Source of the DNA: a bacterium
GTDB lineage: Bacteria; BMS3Abin14
Direction: 5' to 3'
Assembly (NCBI GenBank): GCA_020350725.1
Contig: CP070719.1
Span: 1,369,789-1,384,695 of the forward strand
DNA length: 14,907 nucleotides
The translations under genes and the position numbers were made by a program. Under the pieces are notes generated by a model. That model was not told where the DNA came from. It saw nothing but the letters and a program-made list of their open reading frames with translations, and searched no databases. Shown in pieces: positions 7,602-13,320 of this stretch (position 1 is the stretch's first letter; each line of letters opens with the position of its first letter).

Positions 7602-7609
7602 CCTCCTTT
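7602..7609 (-). promoter_or_regulatory. Strong ribosome binding site for the TTG-started small gene
   Basis: The minus-strand sequence AAAGGAGG is nearly a full anti-Shine-Dalgarno complement, 8 nt before the TTG at 7593. It decides the start of the 29-codon gene. Confidence 0.8.
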
Positions 7610-7647
7610 CCCGGAATTTTTCCTTAAGAGGTTAACCATGTGAGGAT

Positions 7648-7653
7648 ATTATA
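7648..7653 (-). promoter_or_regulatory. Candidate -10 element of the miaB run
   Basis: A perfect TATAAT on the minus strand lies 54 nt before the TTG start of the small gene, in the only real spacer (7594-7702) upstream of the run. At 16-18 nt spacing no good -35 is visible (GTCTAT at 17 nt), so assignment to sigma-70 is tentative. Confidence 0.4.
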
Positions 7654-7673
7654 GGGTCTGGAAAAAGGCAATA

Positions 7674-7702
7674 GACCAGTTTTTTGCGGGGCGGGACCGG
7701 TC
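7674..7702 (-). terminator. Weak stem-loop after thiD, possible terminator
   Basis: On the minus-strand RNA, GACCGGT pairs with ACTGGTC (7 bp, one G-U pair) around a 15-nt loop directly after the thiD stop. It is followed by TATTGCCTTTTT. The pair that is G-U on the minus strand would be an A-C mismatch on the plus strand, so the structure fits minus-strand transcription. The stem is short and the T-run is about 8 nt away, so this is a weak candidate. Confidence 0.3.
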
Positions 7703-8461
7703 CTATCTTCCCGGAAACAGCAGCCTCTGATTGCCCACTGAAGTCGAGTCGCGGATCAGACCGGTTACGTGATCGATGCTCTTCCTCACGGCCTCCTTGA
7801 TCGGGAGGCCTTGGCCGAGGTGAACGGCGACGGCTGTCGACAGGGCACATCCGGTCCCCCGGGGCGTCGCACCGTCGATCCTGGGGTGGGAAAAGGCCTC
7901 AGGCGGGCCTTCGGGGAGGTACAGGAGGTCGCGGCAGAATTCCCCGGATCCCTCACCGTCGGTGAGGAGGACGGCATCCGCCCCGCAACTCAGCAGACGT
8001 TGGACCGCTGAGGCCTCATCGGGGATGTCCCCGGCAAAATATCCCCCCAGGGAAACCAGTTCCTGCCTGTTGGGGGTGACGATGTAACTGAGCGGAAGGA
8101 TCCTTTTCATCAGGACCTCCATCCCCCCTTCGTCGATGAGAAGACTGTCGGAGGAGGCACGGATCACCGGGTCCACGACAACGGGAATTCCCCTGTCGGC
8201 CAGGGGGGCAAGACAATCGGCGACCTGCGACGCAACCACGGCGTCCGCCAGAACGCCCACCTTGACGGCGCACACACCCGGCCGGTCACCCGCCGCGGTT
8301 TCGATGGACACTCGGATCGAGTCCTGAGGGGAGGGCTGGACATGGATGACGCCCTCTTCCCCCTGCACGGTGAGGGCCGTCACGGTGCACCGGACGGGAA
8401 ATCCGAGGGAATCGGCTGTCCTGATGTCCACCGGCATTCCAGCGGCGCAGCTGCTGTCCAT
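7703..8461 (-). CDS. thiD: Hydroxymethylpyrimidine/phosphomethylpyrimidine kinase ThiD
   Basis: A ribokinase-fold kinase that phosphorylates hydroxymethylpyrimidine and its monophosphate to give HMP-PP for thiamine synthesis. Visible motifs are TADSLGFPVRCTVTALTVQ, VVVDPVIRASS, YIVTPNRQE and the C-terminal anion-hole motif RGTGCALSTA with the usual cysteine. The N-terminal motif normally reading AGSDSSGGAG is here SAMDSSCAAG. The only ATG (8461) falls inside this motif. The homologous first strand (PGPVLIISA) continues upstream in frame to the end of thiL, but no ATG, GTG or TTG precedes it. The coordinates use the ATG, and the true N-terminus is probably 8-13 codons further upstream. It follows thiL closely in the same operon. 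The kinase assignment is firm; the start is not. Confidence 0.9.
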   Translation of the reverse strand: MDSSCAAGMPVDIRTADSLGFPVRCTVTALTVQGEEGVIHVQPSPQDSIRVSIETAAGDRPGVCAVKVGVLADAVVASQVADCLAPLADRGIPVVVDPVIRASSDSLLIDEGGMEVLMKRILPLSYIVTPNRQELVSLGGYFAGDIPDEASAVQRLLSCGADAVLLTDGEGSGEFCRDLLYLPEGPPEAFSHPRIDGATPRGTGCALSTAVAVHLGQGLPIKEAVRKSIDHVTGLIRDSTSVGNQRLLFPGR

Positions 8462-8501
8462 GGCGGAAATTATCAGGACCGGGCCGGGCGCCCGGCGGGT
8501 G

Positions 8502-9509
8502 TTATCCTTTCCTGAAATGATCGTACCCTCCCGTGCCGGGAAGGGGTCTCCTCTCCCCTTCGAGAAAAAGGGTTATCTCTTCGCCTCCGGTGATCTCACC
8601 GATGTGCGCCGCCTCGGCCCCCAGTTCGCCGATCATCCGATCGAGCTCCCTCTCCCTGCCCGGAGCCACTGTAAAGAGCAGGCTGTAATCCTCACCTCCG
8701 GTCAGAGGCCACTGGTGTGGATCCACGCCGTGGGCCGCTGCAGCAGCCCTCATTTCCTGAGTAAGGGGAAGCCTGTCCAGATGGACGGCCGCCCCGACGC
8801 CGCTGGCCCGGCAGACGTGACCGAGGTCCTGCAGGAGTCCATCGCTGATGTCGATGGCGCAGCGGGAGATCCCCCGTTCGGCCAGGGCCATACCGACCTC
8901 GATCTGCGGCACCGGCCTGTTGTGGGCTTCAACCAGAAAATCGGCTATTTTCGCATCCAGGGACGTGACCCTGCCCAGGATGACGGAGAGCCCGGCTGCC
9001 GAATCGCCCACATGCCCGCAGAGATACAGGCTCTCCCCCGCCCGTGCTGCGTCCCTTCTCAGCTCCCTGTCCTTCCTCACCTCGCCGATTACAGTTATGG
9101 AAACGGCCCAGCCGGCAGGCGACGATACGGTATCCCCTCCCGACACCTGAAGGAGATTGCCGGCGGCCTCCATAATGCCCTCATAGAAGGCTTCCACCTC
9201 CCTGACGTCGGTGTCTCCGGGAAGTCCTATGGAGACGAAGGCCTGAAGGGGGACTGCGCCCATGGCCGCAAGGTCACTGACGTTCACCGCCAGAGACTTG
9301 TAGCCGAGGTCACGGAAAGGGATGCGTTCCCGGAGGAAGTGGATGCCCTCGATGAGCATGTCGGTGGTGGTGACGATATGGAACCCGGGGCGGGACGACA
9401 GCAGGGACGCGTCATCGCCGATGCCGAGGACAACCCGACCCTTCTCCTGTCCGGTTATCTCCGAGATCCGGGCTATCAGGTTGAACTCCCCCAGTTCCCT
9501 GACCTTCAC
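8502..9509 (-). CDS. thiL: Thiamine-monophosphate kinase ThiL
   Basis: A PurM-like ATP-dependent kinase of 335 residues that phosphorylates thiamine monophosphate to thiamine diphosphate, the last step of the pathway. Family motifs in order: RELGEFNLI at the N-terminus, GIGDDAS with Asp32/Asp33 binding metal, TTDMLIEGIHF, SDLAAMGA, DISDGLLQDL, and GGEDYSLLF near the C-terminus. The GTG at 9509 was chosen because it overlaps the thiE stop as GTGA and the protein then begins MKVRELGEF, as family members do. A longer ATG start at 9551 would run back into thiE. Confidence 0.96.
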   Translation of the reverse strand: MKVRELGEFNLIARISEITGQEKGRVVLGIGDDASLLSSRPGFHIVTTTDMLIEGIHFLRERIPFRDLGYKSLAVNVSDLAAMGAVPLQAFVSIGLPGDTDVREVEAFYEGIMEAAGNLLQVSGGDTVSSPAGWAVSITVIGEVRKDRELRRDAARAGESLYLCGHVGDSAAGLSVILGRVTSLDAKIADFLVEAHNRPVPQIEVGMALAERGISRCAIDISDGLLQDLGHVCRASGVGAAVHLDRLPLTQEMRAAAAAHGVDPHQWPLTGGEDYSLLFTVAPGRERELDRMIGELGAEAAHIGEITGGEEITLFLEGERRPLPGTGGYDHFRKG

Positions 9510-10147
9510 GATGACCGCCCGGACCGCATGGATTCCAGAAGGGCCGCGCACCTGCCCTCGATGTCATCGTGGGAGACGATGAAGGAGACCACCGCAACAC
9601 CCTTAGCTCCCGCCCGCACCACCGCACCGGCATTGGACGCGTCGATACCGCCGATGGCCACCATGGGCAGGCCGGTCGACCCGGCCAATGCCGCAACCCC
9701 CTCGAGGCCGAGGGGGCTGCCAAGGTCCGTCTTGGTCGCCGTGGGGAAGACGCCGTTGGCCGCCAGGTAGTCCGCGCCCTCATCCCTGGCGGTTCTGGCC
9801 TCCTCGGGGGTGGTCACGGAAACGCCGATGATAAAATCGGGCCCCGCCATCCTCCTGGCATCCGAGGCACCGAGATCATCCTGGCCGAGATGGACGCCGT
9901 CCGCACCGCAGATCAGGGCGACGTCGAGCCGGTCGTTGACGATGAAGGTGACCCCCGCTTCCCTGCACATGGCCGCCAGGACAAGTCCCTCGGAAACCAT
10001 GGGGCGGGCCGGGGCGTTCTTGTCCCGGTACTGGACGGTCGTCACGCCCGCGGACAGGGCTCTTCGTACCACTTCCTCGTTGGTCCGGCCCAGGGAGAGG
10101 TCCCGATCGGTGACGAGGTAAAGGGATAGGTCCAGTTTCCGGTTCAC
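9506..10147 (-). CDS. thiE: Thiamine-phosphate synthase ThiE
   Basis: A TIM-barrel enzyme of 213 residues that joins HMP-PP with hydroxyethylthiazole phosphate to give thiamine monophosphate. Motifs: DLSLYLVTDRD at the N-terminus, TVQYRDKNA, FIVNDRLDVALICGADGVHLGQ, FPTATKTDLGSPLGLEG and MVAIGGID. The start is GTG at 10147 with GGAGG 9 nt upstream (10157-10161). No better start exists before the conserved DLSLYLVTDR. The first five codons (GTGAACCGGAAACTG) are almost identical to intergenic module E seen elsewhere, so the initiation region lies in a repeat. The gene ends in a GTGA overlap with thiL. Family length is normal. Confidence 0.95.
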   Translation of the reverse strand: MNRKLDLSLYLVTDRDLSLGRTNEEVVRRALSAGVTTVQYRDKNAPARPMVSEGLVLAAMCREAGVTFIVNDRLDVALICGADGVHLGQDDLGASDARRMAGPDFIIGVSVTTPEEARTARDEGADYLAANGVFPTATKTDLGSPLGLEGVAALAGSTGLPMVAIGGIDASNAGAVVRAGAKGVAVVSFIVSHDDIEGRCAALLESMRSGRSS

Positions 10148-10156
10148 AGTTGGGAA

Positions 10157-10161
10157 CCTCC
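10157..10161 (-). promoter_or_regulatory. thiE ribosome binding site inside a repeat copy
   Basis: GGAGG on the minus strand sits 9 nt before the GTG start. The sibling repeat round 80 nt upstream reads CACGACGGTTTCCCAAC where this one reads CACGGAGGTTCCCAAC, so the Shine-Dalgarno sequence is a variant of repeat sequence. Confidence 0.65.
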
Positions 10162-10313
10162 GTGATTGGTGACTTGTGATTCGTGATCAGGTAACGGATC
10201 CAACATCCAAAAGGACAGTTCCCGGTTTCCGGTTGGGAAACCGTCGTGACTCGTGATTAGGTAACGGAGCCAAAATCCAAAATCCAAAACAGAAGACATC
10301 TCTGTGACCCTCT

Positions 10314-10359
10314 GCCTGCCCCGCCTGCCGTGAGCTTGTCGAACGGAGCCTGTCGAGGG
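10314..10359 (-). repeat. 46-bp insertion of a second repeat family inside module B
   Basis: Compared with the intact copy at 12928-12994, module B here is interrupted between GCCAC and AGAGG by exactly 46 bp. The insert holds two near-identical direct 11-mers, GAGCTTGTCGA (10332-10342) and GAGCCTGTCGA (10346-10356) on the plus strand. It resembles a dispersed CTTCGACAAGCTCA-type repeat that I recall from many environmental bacterial genomes. Confidence 0.7.
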
Positions 10360-10540
10360 GTGGCGGCGTCTCAAGGGACGCCTCTGTGTCCTCTGTGGTA
10401 AAGCTTTTCAAGATCGGGATTGCTTCACGCGGTTTCCTGTTCGCAATGACAGCCGCCTTTTCTCCGCGTCTCCGGGTCCCCGCGTCAGAAGATTTAGGTT
10501 TCAGGCTATCTGGTCGGTATCGGTGTAACGAGGTATGGAG

Positions 10541-10595
10541 GTATCGAGGCATTCAACCTTAAGTTCCTTCTTTGTTGTTCTAAACACCTCGATAC
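10541..10595. repeat. 9-bp inverted repeat with 37-nt loop
   Basis: GTATCGAGG (10541-10549) and CCTCGATAC (10587-10595) are perfect inverted arms. Flanking DNA has related near-repeats (CGAGGTATGGAGGTATCGAGG and CGATACATCGCTACATCGAT). The function is unknown; it lies in the non-coding thiM-thiE spacer. Confidence 0.5.
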
Positions 10596-10702
10596 ATCGC
10601 TACATCGATCCTTCGGTACGCATCACCTTTAAATCATTCCCTCTGGGCCCTGGCCTCTGGGCTCTGGACTGAACTTGCCCCTTGGCCCTCTCGATCCCGG
10701 GC

Positions 10703-11509
10703 CTACAGCTCCTCGATCCTCAGCATCGCACCCAGGTTTTGAGAGGGCGCATTGAAGAGGGCATCCAGGATGGCCACCTGGAAGGAACCGGGGCCGCTGC
10801 ACTCGTCGGCGGCCAGTTCGCCGCATGCCCCGAACACGGCAAGTCCCATCGAGCAGGATTCGGCCGTTGCGCCCCCGACGGCGCAGAATACGGCCACTGC
10901 CGTGGTCGCACTGCAACCCGTCCCTGTGACATATCCCATCATGGGGTCGCCGTTCTCGACCCTGTAGAAGGTATAGCCGTCGGTGATATAGTCCGTCGGG
11001 CCGGTGACGCAGATGGTGGCGCTTGTCTGACGGGCCAGTTCCTTGAAGGCGTCAAGAGGGATCTCGCCCGTCTCGAGGGAGTCCACCCCCTTGATCGCCG
11101 CGTCCTCACCGGCGAGGATCTTCACCTCGGCCAGGTTTCCCCGGATGACGTCGGGTCCGACCTCCTCGAGAATCTGCCTGCAGGCGTCCGTGCGCAGCTG
11201 TGTCGCTCCGGCCCCCACGGGATCGAGGATGACGGGGATGCCCAGTTCCTTGGCCTTCTTGCCCGATTTGAGCATGGCGGAGATCCAGGGGAGGGAAAGG
11301 GTCCCCGGATTGAGGACGTGAGCCGACGCGAAGGCGACCATCTCCTCCACCTCCTCGTTGGCGTGGGCCATCACCGGGGAGGCGCCCATGGCCAGGGTCA
11401 CATTGGCCGTGACGTTCATGACGACGTAGTTCGTGATATGGTGGATCATGGGCCTTTTGGCCCTGATCTCACCGTCCAGTTCCTTGTACCTCTTTTCCCA
11501 GTCTCCCAT
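10703..11509 (-). CDS. thiM: Hydroxyethylthiazole kinase ThiM
   Basis: A ribokinase-like salvage enzyme of 268 residues that phosphorylates 4-methyl-5-(2-hydroxyethyl)thiazole for use by ThiE. Motifs: PMIHHITNYVVMNVTAN (residues 20-36), GASPVMAHANEE, PVILDPVGAGAT, IRGNLAEVKIL and VTGTGCSATTAVAVF near the C-terminus. The ATG at 11509 has GAGG about 5 nt upstream and the protein has normal length. It is the first gene of the thiamine cluster on this strand but is separated from thiE by a long repeat-filled spacer, so it may be a separate transcript. Modules of repeat array 3 lead directly up to its start. No TPP riboswitch consensus was seen upstream. Confidence 0.96.
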   Translation of the reverse strand: MGDWEKRYKELDGEIRAKRPMIHHITNYVVMNVTANVTLAMGASPVMAHANEEVEEMVAFASAHVLNPGTLSLPWISAMLKSGKKAKELGIPVILDPVGAGATQLRTDACRQILEEVGPDVIRGNLAEVKILAGEDAAIKGVDSLETGEIPLDAFKELARQTSATICVTGPTDYITDGYTFYRVENGDPMMGYVTGTGCSATTAVAVFCAVGGATAESCSMGLAVFGACGELAADECSGPGSFQVAILDALFNAPSQNLGAMLRIEEL

Positions 11510-11886
11510 GGTTACCTCGCAGGCAGGGTTTTCGGTTTATAGTTTCAGCTTCCAGTTTACGGTTTACGGTTTCCAGCTGGTGAACCAGTGATTCATGATC
11601 GGGAAACCGATCCAAAATCCAAAGTGCAAAAAGACAGTTCACGGTTTTAGTTTGCTTCACTCAAGTCTCGGTTCGCAATGACAACCGCTTGTTCTCCCCG
11701 CATCTGTTCCTCGCCCCACCGCCCCCTCGCCCTATCTCCCCCTCGGGTTGGTCCCCGCGTCTCCGCGTCTAAACCTCTCCCCATTGCCCCCTCGCCCGTC
11801 CGCCCCCTCTCAATGGGCTGTATCCCATGCCCCCTCTGGACGCTGGACTCTCTTTGTTTCTGGGCTACGGGAACTCCGTAAAACAA
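11510..11886 (-). repeat. Mosaic intergenic repeat array 3 (upstream of thiM)
   Basis: Read on the minus strand towards thiM: G (GAGTCCAGCGTCCAGAGG, about 11850-11833); H-type purine-rich DNA with GACGCGGAGACGCGGGG and several GGGCGAGGGGG stretches (about 11820-11700); A (11689-11651); a short E; C (about 11634-11612); D (about 11610-11577); and a longer E-like stretch of GAAACCGTAAACCGTAAACTG (about 11580-11525). Module B is absent. Only about 15 nt separate the last module from the thiM ribosome binding site. No promoter with a clear -35/-10 pair was seen. Confidence 0.8.
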
Positions 11887-11934
11887 GTTTATAGCTTCCA
11901 GGGGGCAGTTTCAAGATACTCGGTTCTGCCGCAT

Positions 11935-12217
11935 CATTGCCGATTTTTTTTTGCGATAAACGATCGGCCTTTCTACCCCAGGACCCTGGAAAGAGGGATA
12001 AATCTCCCGATCAACAGGAGCGTCCTGGCTGTGGCCAAAAGATGCCGAAGCGATATTATATCGTCATCCAATCACCATATTGCCACATCCTATAGGTTCC
12101 ATTGTGGAAAGCATATTATCAATTTATCCAATAAAACCAGACTTTTACCGGTGAAATTCACCCTCTTCCCATTCTGGCACCGGCCTTGCTCATATCCGGA
12201 CAAAGGAGACGGCAACG
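11935..12217. other. AT-richer unique spacer between divergent thiM and the small plus-strand gene
   Basis: Unlike its surroundings this stretch shows none of the repeat modules. It contains a run of ten T, GCCGAT/ATCGGC inverted arms (11939-11944, 11963-11968), a perfect palindrome CGATAT-T-ATATCG (12051-12063), CCACA/TGTGG arms (12083-12087, 12103-12107) and TATTAT (12114-12119). I could not pair a -10 with a -35. It may hold the promoter or leader of the gene at 12218 (inference). Confidence 0.45.
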
Positions 12218-12439
12218 ATGAACACGATGACGATAAACAGTTTCAGGTCAGAGGGGATAAAGAGGAGGCGGATCATGGAAAGCACACTCGTTCTGAACGT
12301 GGAAGCGGCGGAGGACAAAAAGGCTAAGGAGCTTAAGGAGGATACGGTCATGAAGAAGACGAAGGAATTTGTCAGGATCGGGCTGGAGGTGCTGAGGGAA
12401 GTCCGCCACCAGTGGGAAGAGGCCGAGAAGAAATACTGA
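12218..12439 (+). CDS. Small charged protein of unknown function
   Basis: I do not recognise this 73-residue product. It is lysine/glutamate-rich, without signal or membrane segments, and its second half (about residues 28-73, EDKKAKELKEDTVMKK onward) looks like one or two amphipathic helices. The start at 12218 has AAAGGAG 9 nt upstream. Two further in-frame ATGs also follow good ribosome binding sites: residue 20 (after GAGGAGGCGGATC) and residue 45 at 12350 (after AAGGAGGATACGGTC). Shorter forms of 54 or 29 residues are therefore possible. A 10-bp stem-loop with a short T-run follows the stop by about 30 nt. These signals, in a unique island between repeat arrays, argue for a real expressed gene, although coding potential was not computed. 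Confidence 0.6.
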   Translation: MNTMTINSFRSEGIKRRRIMESTLVLNVEAAEDKKAKELKEDTVMKKTKEFVRIGLEVLREVRHQWEEAEKKY

Positions 12440-12468
12440 ACCGTCGGAGGGGAACCGGATACGAAGGA

Positions 12469-12501
12469 CAGGGAAGGCAGACGCCTTCCCTGAGCCGTTT
12501 T
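12469..12501 (+). terminator. Intrinsic terminator-like hairpin after the small gene
   Basis: CAGGGAAGGC (12469-12478) and GCCTTCCCTG (12483-12492) form a perfect 10-bp stem with AGAC loop. The T-run is short (TTTT at 12498-12501) and starts 5 nt after the stem, so termination may be partial. Its position 29 nt after the stop codon fits the plus-strand gene. Confidence 0.6.
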
Positions 12502-12504
12502 GGG

Positions 12505-13190
12505 GGGTCGCGGGGAGAAATGAGTCCAGAGTCCAGAGGCCAGCGGGGAGAGGAAATGCGGGGAGAACAAATGGTTGTCATTGCGAACCGATACCTGAGT
12601 GAAGAAATCTCGGGAATTAAACTTTACCACAGAGGACACAGAAGCGTCCCTTGAGACGCAACCACAGAGGGCCACAGCAATCAAGAGAAGGCGAGAGGGA
12701 GATGGGGCGAGGGGGAAAGGATACTATAGTTCTAAGAGATAAGTGCTAAGAGATAAGTAAGAGCGCGGTTCACTTATCACTCAGGACTTAGGACTTTGGA
12801 CTCAGCTCTCAGTTAGTACCTGGAAAGTGGCACCTCAGACACGGGACTTGGATATCAGAGGCAAAGAGAAAAAGCGGTTGTCATTGCGAACAGGAAACCG
12901 GGTGAAGCAATCCCGATGATGAAAAGCTTTACCACAGAGGACACAGAGGCGTCCCTTGAGACGCTGCCACAGAGGACCACAGAGATGTCTTCAGATTTGG
13001 ACTTTGGATTGATCTCTGATCTCTAATTTTCAATGCTCTAATGCTCTGATTCCCCACTGTGAACCGGGAACTGTCATTTTAGATTTTGGACTTTGGATTT
13101 TGGATTCGCTACCGAATCACAAGTCACTAATTACGGCGGTTTTCCGCCTGTGAACCGTGTACCGGCATCGCTGAACGGGAAACCAATGCA
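12505..13190 (+). repeat. Mosaic intergenic repeat array 4 (two rounds, upstream of the M50 protease)
   Basis: This stretch is non-coding. First round: G (GAGTCCAGAGTCCAGAGGCC, about 12521-12540), A (12577-12614) and B (12623-12682, stem 12644-12648 with 12655-12659). Next come H-like purine-rich DNA, a 13-nt direct repeat CTAAGAGATAAGT (12732-12744 and 12746-12758) with a partner ACTTATC (12772-12778), C-like GGACTTAGGACTTTGGAC, and F (GGGACTTGGATATC, about 12829-12857). Second round: A (12874-12917), B (12928-12994, stem 12949-12953 with 12960-12964), C, E (13056-13073), C again (about 13077-13107), D (about 13108-13137) and E (about 13148-13180). All run in the direction of the protease gene. 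Confidence 0.85.
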
Positions 13191-13205
13191 TCGATGGAGC
13201 TGTGA

Positions 13206-13234
13206 TTGACACACTTTGGGGCGCGTGTTAGGGT
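13206..13234 (+). promoter_or_regulatory. Sigma-70-type promoter for the M50 protease gene
   Basis: A perfect -35 TTGACA (13206-13211), a 17-nt spacer, and -10 TAGGGT (13229-13234) preceded by TG at the extended -10 position (TGT before TAGGGT). The -10 hexamer itself matches only 3 of 6, but the extended motif and ideal spacing compensate. It sits right after the repeat array and about 90 nt before the start codon. Confidence 0.55.
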
Positions 13235-13250
13235 TTCTTGCCCGTCGCAG

Positions 13251-13269
13251 GGGGCAGCAGGTCTGCCCC
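13251..13269 (+). other. Leader stem-loop in the M50 protease 5' region
   Basis: GGGGCAG (13251-13257) and CTGCCCC (13263-13269) form a perfect 7-bp GC-rich stem with a 5-nt loop, within the predicted untranslated leader. It is followed by AAAAAA, not T, so it is not a plus-strand terminator. It could stabilise the mRNA or bind a regulator (inference). Confidence 0.5.
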
Positions 13270-13320
13270 AAAAAAGGCCATTGAATTCAATCATAAACGA
13301 AGATTCCACGGAGAAAAGTC

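Larger units (their letters stand above)
10148..10702 (-). repeat. Mosaic intergenic repeat array 2 (thiM-thiE spacer)
   Basis: There is no convincing gene in this 555-nt spacer. Read on the minus strand from thiM to thiE: G, a CCAGAGCCCAGAGGCCAGG element (about 10672-10640); a unique stretch with an inverted repeat (10541-10595); H, a GACGCGG...GGAGACGCGG element (about 10490-10463); A (10457-10414); B with its hairpin (10403-10292), split by a 46-bp insertion; C (about 10287-10268), D and E; then a second C-D-E round (about 10212-10133) that runs across the thiE ribosome binding site and start codon. All modules point towards thiE. Confidence 0.85.

Noticed and set aside
8346-9770. A 474-codon plus-strand frame antisense to thiD, thiL and thiE
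   Set aside because: It mirrors three clearly homologous genes on the other strand; long antisense frames are common in high-GC DNA and its product shows no family features.
10160-10205. ACCTGATC near thiE, reminiscent of part of the TPP riboswitch consensus
   Set aside because: The same stretch is a variant of repeat module D (the sibling copy reads ACCTAATC); the rest of the THI-box consensus is absent.
11827-12327. A 166-codon plus-strand frame
   Set aside because: It starts inside repeat array 3, crosses the AT-rich spacer and overlaps the better supported gene at 12218; no ribosome binding site or family features.
12190-12684. A 164-codon minus-strand frame
   Set aside because: It overlaps the small plus-strand gene, its terminator hairpin and repeat modules A and B; the translation is low-complexity repeat sequence.
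13251-13276. Hairpin plus A-run as an intrinsic terminator
   Set aside because: The A-run follows the stem on the plus strand; on the minus strand the T-run precedes the stem, so neither direction fits.
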